A stretch of DNA of 36,790 bases. Origin: a virus. The DNA lies in IMG/VR virus record IMGVR_UViG_3300028198_000008, positions 1 to 36,790 of that record. One strand, given 5' to 3'. Below the pieces are notes generated by a model. The model ran no database searches. It had not been told where the DNA came from and was given only the letters and a program-made list of their open reading frames with translations. Positions 8,650-14,599 of the stretch are shown here, piece by piece. The translations under genes were made by a program, and so were the position numbers. Position 1 is the first letter of the stretch, and each line of letters begins with the position of its first letter.

Positions 8650-8801
8650 GGCGTCTTCCCTCGTCCAGCGTCCCGCCCACCCGGTAACGTCCAGGCGTGC
8701 GAGCAGGTCACGCAATACATCTCCGACCGCCCGCCTGTGACGACCACCTCAGTCTGGTAGTCGCCACACTTGGGGCATCGTGGGCCGTCAAGGGGTCGCA
8801 C
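8646..8801 (-). CDS. Zinc-ribbon microprotein
   Basis: 51 residues with two knuckles: CPKCG near residue 9 and CVTC near residue 29, followed by [12 protein letters not shown] start overlaps the end of the upstream 70-residue gene and its stop overlaps the methyltransferase ATG, so all three are coupled. Probably binds nucleic acid or a protein partner. A truncated second copy of its C-terminus lies at 7668-7700. Confidence 0.75.
   Translation of the reverse strand: MRPLDGPRCPKCGDYQTEVVVTGGRSEMYCVTCSHAWTLPGGRDAGRGKTP
8674..8706. repeat. Direct repeat, copy 2
   Basis: Second copy of the 33-base repeat (see 7668-7700), inside the zinc-ribbon gene and coding for its [10 protein letters not shown] segment. 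The repeats share orientation, so homologous recombination between them would delete the methyltransferase together with one repeat copy. Confidence 0.85.
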
Positions 8802-9000
8802 GGGAGGTCACCGCCGGGGAATCGAGGATGGCATCGAGTGCGGCCATCTTCGCCAGCAGGTGTCGCGTCTCGGCCTCGTGACCACGCATCGCCGCGAGGT
8901 ACCCGGCCCGCTGCCCTTCAATCTCTGCCACGATGTTCGCGACCGTACGTCGCCCTGCGGGTTCCACGGCCTCTGGGGTATTCACTGCTGCAAGTGTCAT
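8788..9000 (-). CDS. Small helical protein, unknown function
   Basis: 70 residues starting MTLAAVNTPEAVEPAGRRT. The ATG at 9000 has a strong AGGAGGAGAG ribosome site about seven bases upstream, so I prefer it to the longer frame start at 9057. Most of the product (residues 17-60) looks like a single long helix with IVAEIEGQRAGYLAAMRGHE. No motif recognised. It lies between the VRR-NUC nuclease and the zinc ribbon, overlapping the latter's start. Confidence 0.75.
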   Translation of the reverse strand: MTLAAVNTPEAVEPAGRRTVANIVAEIEGQRAGYLAAMRGHEAETRHLLAKMAALDAILDSPAVTSRATP

Positions 9001-9073
9001 ATTCTCTCTCCTCCTGTGTGGTGCTGTGTGCCTACACGATGCGTCTACCAACGTCACGGTTGGAAGTCAGCAT

Positions 9074-9388
9074 TTACGTTGCGGTTTTGCTGACTTTCAA
9101 CCTGTCCCAATATTCGACCAGTTCTGCCGCCTGCGCGGGTGACTCCACGACCTCGACTGGCTCTCCCAGCCATGACTCATGCCACTCCCGTTCATCGTCG
9201 GTCAGCCGGCGACGAGAGGGCGAGAGCGAGCCGTCCTTTAGTTCCAGTAGATGTGTGCCGTGATAGCCGCAGACGAGGTCGGGGAAGCCGTCACCCACCC
9301 CGGCTGTAGAGAACACGGAGACACCGAGGTCGCGCAGCGTCTGCACAATCGCCACATGGTTCCCGTCGATGCGAGCGCGGCGTCTCAT
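9074..9388 (-). CDS. VRR-NUC-type nuclease
   Basis: 104 residues from the ATG at 9388, overlapping the upstream stop by four bases. It carries the compact PD-(D/E)xK core: GVGDGFPD (Asp37), then LLELKDG with Glu49 and Lys51. This is the VRR-NUC signature found in small phage nucleases, which cut branched or structured DNA. C-terminal SPSRRRLTDDEREWHESW is also typical of this family. A role in resolving replication or packaging intermediates is likely. The longer frame to 9532 has no good ribosome site and overlaps the upstream gene heavily. Confidence 0.85.
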   Translation of the reverse strand: MRRRARIDGNHVAIVQTLRDLGVSVFSTAGVGDGFPDLVCGYHGTHLLELKDGSLSPSRRRLTDDEREWHESWLGEPVEVVESPAQAAELVEYWDRLKVSKTAT

Positions 9389-9717
9389 GAAAACAAATTC
9401 TGAGCAGACGGCAGACCCTGTATGGCTGCGCGAATCGCGTCTGCTTCGATTCGAGCGGCTTTCCCATTCCGACATTGCATCGAACGCTTGTCTCCAAATG
9501 CACACGTCACCGAGAAATACACGGTGCCCCATCGCGCACGCTGTTTGATCGGATGATGCATTCTGCCGCAGCCCACACAGTCAGTCTGCATATGCATGTA
9601 CCGAGTAGCGCCATCATCGGCCTCGATGCGATGTCGTGGCCCATTCAGCCCCCCGCCAGTCTGAATGTAGAGATGAGGCAAAACCTCGTCCCATCGGTCG
9701 TCATCGAGAATACTCAT
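9385..9717 (-). CDS. Cysteine-containing protein, unknown
   Basis: 110 residues beginning MSILDDDRWDEVLPHLYIQT. A CVGCGRMHHP segment near residue 47, with later single cysteines (VTCAFG, MQC), suggests a zinc-binding site. The start overlaps the upstream membrane-protein stop by ATGA, and its own stop overlaps the nuclease start the same way. No family recognised. The C-terminus is helical (ARIEADAIRAAIQGL). Confidence 0.75.
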   Translation of the reverse strand: MSILDDDRWDEVLPHLYIQTGGGLNGPRHRIEADDGATRYMHMQTDCVGCGRMHHPIKQRARWGTVYFSVTCAFGDKRSMQCRNGKAARIEADAIRAAIQGLPSAQNLFS

Positions 9718-9836
9718 GGCCGTGACTCTCGATACGCTTCCCAGGCGAGATAGACCGCCAGCAGCGCGAGGAAGCCGAGTCCCCAGCCCACCACGAACCA
9801 CACCAATCGCAGGACCAGCTCAAGCGTTGCGTCCAT
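9714..9836 (-). CDS. 40-residue single-span membrane protein
   Basis: MDATLELVLRLVWFVVGWGL followed by GFLALLAVYLAWEAYRESRP: one strongly hydrophobic helix over about residues 6-31, short charged ends. The start overlaps the stop of the upstream gene (TAATG) and the stop overlaps the next start (ATGA), which strongly supports a real, coupled gene. Expressed from an early operon rather than the lysis cassette, so a host-membrane or exclusion function is as likely as lysis. Confidence 0.75.
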   Translation of the reverse strand: MDATLELVLRLVWFVVGWGLGFLALLAVYLAWEAYRESRP

Positions 9837-10210
9837 TACGACCTCTTGGATCGTGGCTGACCGCGATACGCGCTCGCGCCATCCCAGGACAGCTTGCCGT
9901 TTTTTTCCCGGCAGATGCGTGTGTGATCAGGGATAAACCGGGCCGACCGTTCCTCCCTATCAGCACATGCGACGATGCGATGTTCGATTTCGGTCAGCCA
10001 CTCGACCGGGTCGGCGGCGGTGCCTGAGAGGACCGCACGGCCTGACGCATCAACGGCAAAGCGATGACCATCCCGAGTCGAGCAGTGCCCCTGGGTCGTG
10101 CGGATGACATTCGCCTCGTAAAACTCGCGGACGGTAGTCGCCAAAATCCGACGCGCCTTGGGCGGGGACTTGGGGGGTGCCGTGGTCTTCGCGGTCCTCC
10201 GACGTGCCAT
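9836..10210 (-). CDS. Basic protein of early operon, unknown
   Basis: 124 residues from the ATG at 10210 (MARRRTAKTTAPPKSPPKAR), overlapping the upstream stop as TGATG. The first 25 residues are Arg/Lys/Pro-rich and probably disordered, fitting DNA or RNA contact. The remainder includes ATTVREFYEANVIRTTQGH and WLTEIEHRIVACADREE, a mixed alpha/beta region with no motif I recognise. A longer frame to 10279 is ignored because it invades the upstream gene. Confidence 0.7.
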   Translation of the reverse strand: MARRRTAKTTAPPKSPPKARRILATTVREFYEANVIRTTQGHCSTRDGHRFAVDASGRAVLSGTAADPVEWLTEIEHRIVACADREERSARFIPDHTRICREKNGKLSWDGASAYRGQPRSKRS

Positions 10211-10404
10211 CAATCGCCCCCCTCTCGGCCAGCGTCTTGATCGAGCATACGATGGGCAATATGCGCTCGCGTAAGACATGACCAGACCGTCTGCATACGG
10301 TCAGGGTCGCCCTGCTGTGTCAGCGTCGATCCCCAGCGGTGACCGTCATCTGGTGGCCCATGCGAAAGCAGCCGGCGGTAGGCGTCCAGGCGGTCCGTGC
10401 TCAT
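10210..10404 (-). CDS. Small unknown protein
   Basis: 64 residues, MSTDRLDAYRRLLSHGPPDD at the start, then a helical VWSCLTRAHIAHRMLDQDAG region. Start overlaps the stop of the regulator gene by four bases, stop overlaps the next start. No recognised domain; being second in the operon it would be co-expressed with the regulator. Confidence 0.7.
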   Translation of the reverse strand: MSTDRLDAYRRLLSHGPPDDGHRWGSTLTQQGDPDRMQTVWSCLTRAHIAHRMLDQDAGREGGD

Positions 10405-10610
10405 CGTGATCTCCGGGGCGCGTCCACGATGACCCGCCGCAGTTTGAGCTTTTTCAGAATCCGGTCGGAGCAGGCGCGGCGACCCCGGAGCAGGTCAGAA
10501 AAGTAACTCTCGCTGACCTGGAGCGCCAGGGACGCCCGAGTCTGGCTCCTGTGCTTGCTCACCAGCGCCTCCAGTCGGTCAGCCGGGTCAACGATCTTCA
10601 GGGTAGTCAT
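10401..10610 (-). CDS. Helix-turn-helix transcription regulator
   Basis: 69 residues. Residues about 26-46, RASLALQVSESYFSDLLRGR, match a Cro/CI-type (XRE) helix-turn-helix, with SESYFSDLLRG as the recognition helix, followed by a basic C-terminus. It has no dimerisation or cleavage domain, so it is Cro-sized. Its ATG is only six bases from a TATACT -10 box, so the transcript would be leaderless, as for lambda cI from PRM. It sits at the divergent control region and heads the leftward operon, so it probably represses one or both divergent promoters. The longer frame to 10694 runs through the promoter and is rejected. Confidence 0.82.
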   Translation of the reverse strand: MTTLKIVDPADRLEALVSKHRSQTRASLALQVSESYFSDLLRGRRACSDRILKKLKLRRVIVDAPRRSR

Positions 10611-10616
10611 GGGACG

Positions 10617-10628
10617 AGTATACACCAA
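10617..10628 (-). promoter_or_regulatory. Leftward promoter -10 with conserved operator block
   Basis: Leftward strand reads TTGGTGTATACT; TATACT (10617-10622) is a -10 box, and there is no good -35. Transcription would start at or next to the regulator ATG (10610). The same 12 bases occur at 22057-22068 in the other leftward promoter, and nowhere else that I noticed. This argues for a shared operator covering the -10. Confidence 0.7.
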
Positions 10629-10636
10629 TTCTGCTG

Positions 10637-10646
10637 ATTCGCGGAT
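10637..10646. promoter_or_regulatory. Imperfect palindrome between divergent promoters
   Basis: ATTCGCGGAT, symmetric at eight of ten positions, lies between the leftward -10 and the rightward -35. It could be an operator for the helix-turn-helix protein. Evidence is positional only. Confidence 0.35.
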
Positions 10647-10651
10647 AAGTA

Positions 10652-10680
10652 TTGACTCGCTACCGGGGAGCGTGTACCAT
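10652..10680 (+). promoter_or_regulatory. Rightward sigma70-type promoter for the replication genes
   Basis: TTGACT (-35, 10652-10657), a 17-base spacer, then TACCAT (-10, 10675-10680). The message would have about a 38-base leader containing an AAGGAGGA ribosome site at 10712-10719 before the ATG at 10725. It is the best matched promoter in this region. Confidence 0.75.
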
Positions 10681-10724
10681 CGTGACTCGTTCACCCGTTC
10701 ACATCCATTTCAAGGAGGACACAC

Positions 10725-11081
10725 ATGCCCGTCATCAGCACCGGAAAATACCTGAAACGTGAATCCGTCACCGCCGAGGGTGAGGTCCATAAAGTTATCA
10801 AGTGCGCCGAGGAGGAGATCAATTCCTCAGACGGCGGATCGGAAACCAAGTGGATTCTCTACCTGTCCGACCTGAAACCTTTAATCATGAACGCGACTAA
10901 CATTCGCAGGGCGGTCGCCGCCTTCGCCTCGTCCGAGACTGACACATGGCCGGGGAAGAAGATCGTGGTCTATGACGACGCGTCCGTCGAATTTGGCGGA
11001 AAAGTCGTCGGGGGCGTGCGCCTGCGGGCGGTCCCGGCCAAGGCCAAGAAGCCCACGTCCGTGGACGAGATTCCGTTCTAG
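10725..11081 (+). CDS. Probable single-stranded DNA-binding protein
   Basis: 118 residues. The sequence is beta-rich with GKYLKRESV, WILYLSDLKPLIMNATNIRR, TDTWPGKKIVVYDDASVEFG and GGVRLRAVP segments, a pattern of small phage DNA-binding-like proteins. It ends in DEIPF, almost the acidic DDDIPF tip by which bacterial SSB recruits repair and replication proteins. It is the first gene after the rightward promoter, with an ideal ribosome site, and is followed by a strong terminator, so it should be made in excess, as expected for SSB. A classical SSB OB-fold signature is not obvious, so the family is uncertain. Confidence 0.65.
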   Translation: MPVISTGKYLKRESVTAEGEVHKVIKCAEEEINSSDGGSETKWILYLSDLKPLIMNATNIRRAVAAFASSETDTWPGKKIVVYDDASVEFGGKVVGGVRLRAVPAKAKKPTSVDEIPF

Positions 11082-11092
11082 CGCTCAACCCT

Positions 11093-11133
11093 GGACCGGC
11101 CCTGCGCGATCAGGGTCGGTCCTTTTCCTTTTT
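11093..11133 (+). terminator. Rho-independent terminator after the SSB-like gene
   Basis: Arms GGACCGGCCCTG (11093-11104) and CAGGGTCGGTCC (11111-11122) form a 12-bp stem with one G-U pair and a six-base loop, followed by TTTTCCTTTTT. It is a textbook intrinsic terminator. Because the replication genes follow with no visible new promoter, it probably works as an attenuator with partial read-through. Confidence 0.92.
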
Positions 11134-11142
11134 GGGGGCCAC

Positions 11143-11796
11143 ATGGCGTCACCAATTGCATTCGACCCAGAGACGCACCAATACACCACCCCGAACGGCA
11201 CGGTCATCCCGTCCGTCACCCAGCGCATCACAGACGCGGGCCTGCTCGGCTCAGCGGCGAAATTCTACTCACCCGAGAGTGCAGCACGCGGCACCGCCAT
11301 CCACCAAGCGTGTGCCGACCGTGACCACGGCCTGGACGTATCGGACTTTCTCAAGGGCGAGTACGGCGGCTACCTCACGAGCTATATCAAATGGTTTGAG
11401 GTTGTCCAGCCGATATGGACCTCTATCGAGACACCACGATATTCGGCAAAGTACGGCACGGCGGGGACGGCCGACCGGGTCGGGACGTTCGCTGACGGGC
11501 AACCCATGGTCTGTGATCTAAAGTCCGGTGGACGGGCCTCGTGGCACTCGGTGCAATTAGCGCTCTACGACCTGATCCATGACGATCTGCCACCGCGCAA
11601 ACGCCGCCGTATCGTCCTCTATCTGAGAGCCAATGGACGCATGGCCCAGAGCGTCGAGTTTGCCAGTCCGTACGATTACACCCTGGCGCTCAATATGTGC
11701 GCCCCAACCCAGGAGACACCCGATGCCACAGATCACACCGACCCCGCCAGCACCCCAGACCCTGACGATGGACCTACGCCAGCGTCCGGGCATTGA
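11143..11796 (+). CDS. PD-(D/E)XK nuclease (RecB/Cas4-like exonuclease)
   Basis: 217 residues from the ATG at 11143, ten bases after the terminator; the longer frame from 10972 would read through the SSB-like gene and the terminator and is rejected. Core residues of the RecB-type nuclease fold are visible: GTAIH (His54), Glu96, GTADR (Asp111), CDLKSG (Asp125, Lys127) and Q138-L-A-L-Y. Such phage enzymes act as exonucleases in replication or recombination. The C-terminus is a low-complexity Asp/Thr/Pro tail (about 192-217), whose DNA overlaps the start of the next gene. Confidence 0.85.
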   Translation: MASPIAFDPETHQYTTPNGTVIPSVTQRITDAGLLGSAAKFYSPESAARGTAIHQACADRDHGLDVSDFLKGEYGGYLTSYIKWFEVVQPIWTSIETPRYSAKYGTAGTADRVGTFADGQPMVCDLKSGGRASWHSVQLALYDLIHDDLPPRKRRRIVLYLRANGRMAQSVEFASPYDYTLALNMCAPTQETPDATDHTDPASTPDPDDGPTPASGH

Positions 11797-12427
11797 GCGA
11801 CAAGCCCGCGACCTCCTGCTGCTGTCGGATGCAGTGGTGGTAACCTCGTCGGCGCAATCGGTCTCCGCGAGCGACTATCTCCAGAAGCTCCAGAAGCTGC
11901 GGAAGTTTCTGGTCGGCATCTACAAAGACGCCAAGCAGCCGCTCGCGCACGCCAAGAAGACCCTCGACGCACAGGAACACGCGCTCGTGGACCCGATCAA
12001 AGCGGTGGAGAAGGAGGTTATGGGTAAGATCCTGGCCTACACCCAAGCCACCAAATACCTGGAGACCCGGCGTCTTGCGGCCGAGACCGACCGGATGCTC
12101 GACGGGGAAGCACTCGTCCCCACGCCGCCCTCGACGCCGCCGCTAACACCGGGAATGCATCAGCGGTCCACCTACAGCGGCACGGTAGAGGATATGGAAG
12201 CTCTCGTGCTGAGTGTGGCCGCGCAGATTCTCATTACTCGGAGCAATGTGCCGGGCGTGACGCCTTGGTACTGGCTCACAACGGTCTGCAAACCCTCGCC
12301 GCAGGCCACGCTGAGTCTCCTGACGGTCTCTGCGCCTGACCTCAACGCCCTCGCCCGTGCCCTCAAGGATGATTTGGATGTGCCGGGCGTGGCGCTCAAG
12401 CACACCACGACACTTGTTTCGACATGA
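11723..12427 (+). CDS. Helical protein of recombination module, unknown
   Basis: 234 residues from ATG 11723, overlapping the nuclease gene by 74 bases; ATG 11768 (MDLRQRPG) is a plausible alternative. Residues about 45-130 are long helices with heptad character (DYLQKLQKLRKFLVGIYKDA, KKTLDAQEHALVDPIKAVEK). Proteins with this K-x-L-D...D-P-I...E...I-x-x-Y pattern often lie beside phage nucleases or RecT/Erf annealing proteins. I cannot assign an activity. After a Pro/Thr linker (about 135-148) comes a smaller C-terminal domain. Confidence 0.7.
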   Translation: MPQITPTPPAPQTLTMDLRQRPGIERQARDLLLLSDAVVVTSSAQSVSASDYLQKLQKLRKFLVGIYKDAKQPLAHAKKTLDAQEHALVDPIKAVEKEVMGKILAYTQATKYLETRRLAAETDRMLDGEALVPTPPSTPPLTPGMHQRSTYSGTVEDMEALVLSVAAQILITRSNVPGVTPWYWLTTVCKPSPQATLSLLTVSAPDLNALARALKDDLDVPGVALKHTTTLVST

Positions 12428-12516
12428 CGCAGAAACACCTGTTTGACTGCGTCCGCATCGTCCGCATCGTCCTAAACACGCTAAAACACGCTAAAACACA
12501 CGCTAAAACACGCTAA
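12424..12516 (+). CDS. Possible 30-residue ORF overlapping the tandem repeats
   Basis: The ATG overlaps the previous stop as ATGA and the frame runs MTQKHLFDCVRIVRIVLNTL, then a basic KHAKTHAKTR end encoded by the repeats. The coupling is the only argument for it. The repeats may be a DNA-level element and the ORF accidental. Confidence 0.25.
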   Translation: MTQKHLFDCVRIVRIVLNTLKHAKTHAKTR

Positions 12517-12532
12517 AACACGCTAAAACACG
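12471..12532. repeat. Iteron-like tandem repeats, candidate replication origin
   Basis: Six copies of CTAAAACACG or near matches: a degenerate copy at 12471-12480, exact copies at 12481-12490, 12503-12512, 12513-12522 and 12523-12532, and a copy with a two-base insertion at 12491-12502. A TCCGCATCG direct pair precedes them (12452-12460 and 12461-12469). The array is noncoding or barely coding, A-rich on one strand, and ends 13 bases before the primase-helicase gene, as do iterons of plasmid and phage origins. Confidence 0.7.
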
Positions 12533-12545
12533 CGCAGGGTAATAT

Positions 12546-14597
12546 ATGACATTCGCTGATCTGCTCTCTCGATTCGACGCGGTGCGGTCCACCGGGTCCG
12601 GCTACAGTGCGAGGTGCCCCGTGCATGAGGACCGCGTCTCTAGCCTCAGTATTTCCCAAGGTGACGACGGACGCGCTCTGATTCATTGTCACGCCGGTTG
12701 CAGTCTGGATGACCTGCTCATGACGCTCGGACTGAGCCTGTCGGACCTGTTTGATGATGACCCCGCGCCTGTGGCCCTGCCCACCCCGAGGCTGACCGCT
12801 GGGTCCAGTACGGAGGCTGTGACCTACGCTTACCATGACCTCGACGGGACGTTACTCCATGAGGTCGTCAAGGGGGCAGGCAAACAGTTCCGGCAGCGGC
12901 ATCCGACCCCCGAGGGCTGGGTCTGGAAGGCATCCGGTCGCCGTGTGCCGTATCGCTGGCCTGAGCTGGTGGGCCAGACCGAGGTGTTTATCTGTGAGGG
13001 CGAGAAGGACGTAGATTGTCTCTTCGACCACGGTCTGACGGCCACCTGCAACCTCGGCGGTGCGTCCAAGTGGCGGGCCGAGGAAACGGCCGCGCTGCTC
13101 GACCTGCACCCGGCACGGGTCTACATCATCCCCGATAATGACACCCCTGGTCGAAAGCACGCTGACAGTGTGCGGGAGCAGCTAACTGCTGCGGGACTGA
13201 CAGCCACGGTTGTGCCGCTCCCCGGACTACCGGCTCACGGCGATGCCAGCGACTGGTTCGCCGCCGGTGGCACGGTCGATGCGTTGCGGTCGCTGGCGGC
13301 TGACCCACCAGACCCTGAGGCGGTGATCGCCACGACCATCGAGGCGGTTGACATACTGACGGCCGAACAGGTGTTCAGCCGCTTGGGTGAGGATGCGTAC
13401 TCCCTGGACTACCCCACGCTGGGGGTGACGTTCTTGGTGTCGCATCTCCACCGTGACCGAGACGACCTGAAGTGTGAGCTGACGGTCAATACCACGCTCC
13501 CGCACGCCCGCACCGTTGACGGCACGTTACTGTGGACCGCCACCAATCTGAGCGCGGCCCGAACACGGGCTGGACTCGCCAAGGGGCTCGCCGCACGGTC
13601 GGGTGAGCCGAAGTGGGATTGGCTATCGGCCTTGGAACGCCTGTCGGTCCTCGTGAGTCGCGCCGAGGCCGAGGGGTCGAGCGAGATCCAACCGCTCGCA
13701 GACTACGACCTCCCCACGGACGACCCGGCCTGGACGATTGCCGGCCTGCCGATCCTGAAGGACCACCCGACGATCCTGTTCGGTGACGGGGGTGCGGCGA
13801 AGTCGTATCTCGCGCTGTATCTCGCTGGCACGATTGCCCGTCAAGTACCGACGATCTTCATTGATTTTGAATTCGAGCCAGAGGCGCACCGGGCCAGACT
13901 CCAACGTCTTTTTGGGGCCGCGATGCCGCAGGGGTTGCACTACGTCCGGTGTAGCCAGCCGCTCGTCACGGAGGTGGGGCGTCTGCAAAAATGGATGCTC
14001 GAATACGGGTGTCGATTCTGCGTGGTGGACTCGATTGCGTTCGCGCTCAATGGCCCGCCGGAATCGGCTGAGGTGGCGGCGGGCTTCTTCCGTTCGCTGC
14101 GGACCCTGAACGTGGGGTCGCTCAGTCTTGCCCACCAGACCAAGGGAGGCGACAACTCTGACAAGACGGTGTTCGGGTCGGCCTTCTATAACAACGGCGC
14201 TCGGAGCGTCTGGCATGTGCGACGGAATGACAATGAGGGGGCCGATTCATCAACCGTCGAGCTAGCCCTCTCCCACCGCAAGTCGAACACCGGCCAAAGG
14301 CTCTCGACCCGAGGCATTAAGTTGGACTTCGCCGGCACAACCACCACCGTTGACACATTCGACCTCGCTGGGAGCGCCGATCTGGCAACCACGCTACCTA
14401 TCTGGCAGCGGGTCAAGTCGCTGGTGTCGCATACCCCTATGACCGTTCCCCAGCTTGCGAGCGAGCTTGATGCTCGACCGGACTCCATCGCACGCACCGT
14501 GCGGAGGATGGATATATTCCGCAAAGACACGTCTGACAGGGTGTGCCTTACTGAGACCACACTAACAGCCCTTGAACCGGACGAAGAGCGATTCTGA
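12546..14597 (+). CDS. Primase-helicase
   Basis: 683 residues combining three modules. Residues 20-55 are a primase zinc finger: CPVH (Cys24, His27) and CHAGC (Cys48, Cys52). Residues about 143-235 are a TOPRIM domain with Glu151 in ICEGEKD and Asp197/Asp199 in IPDND. Residues about 390-600 are a RecA-like ATPase: Walker A GDGGAAKS (413-420), FIDFEFEPE, Walker B-like CVVDSIAFAL, and a LAHQTKG sensor segment. The C-terminus looks like a winged helix (TVPQLASELDARPDSIARTV). It would unwind the origin and prime synthesis for a host polymerase. Iteron-like repeats lie directly upstream. Confidence 0.92.
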   Translation: MTFADLLSRFDAVRSTGSGYSARCPVHEDRVSSLSISQGDDGRALIHCHAGCSLDDLLMTLGLSLSDLFDDDPAPVALPTPRLTAGSSTEAVTYAYHDLDGTLLHEVVKGAGKQFRQRHPTPEGWVWKASGRRVPYRWPELVGQTEVFICEGEKDVDCLFDHGLTATCNLGGASKWRAEETAALLDLHPARVYIIPDNDTPGRKHADSVREQLTAAGLTATVVPLPGLPAHGDASDWFAAGGTVDALRSLAADPPDPEAVIATTIEAVDILTAEQVFSRLGEDAYSLDYPTLGVTFLVSHLHRDRDDLKCELTVNTTLPHARTVDGTLLWTATNLSAARTRAGLAKGLAARSGEPKWDWLSALERLSVLVSRAEAEGSSEIQPLADYDLPTDDPAWTIAGLPILKDHPTILFGDGGAAKSYLALYLAGTIARQVPTIFIDFEFEPEAHRARLQRLFGAAMPQGLHYVRCSQPLVTEVGRLQKWMLEYGCRFCVVDSIAFALNGPPESAEVAAGFFRSLRTLNVGSLSLAHQTKGGDNSDKTVFGSAFYNNGARSVWHVRRNDNEGADSSTVELALSHRKSNTGQRLSTRGIKLDFAGTTTTVDTFDLAGSADLATTLPIWQRVKSLVSHTPMTVPQLASELDARPDSIARTVRRMDIFRKDTSDRVCLTETTLTALEPDEERF

Positions 14598-14599
14598 CT

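Noticed and set aside
10972-11142. Extended start for the RecB-like nuclease
   Set aside because: It would translate through the SSB-like gene end and the terminator stem; ATG 11143 lies just after.
12471-12532. CRISPR array
   Set aside because: Repeat unit is ten bases with no spacers and no cas genes; better explained as iterons.
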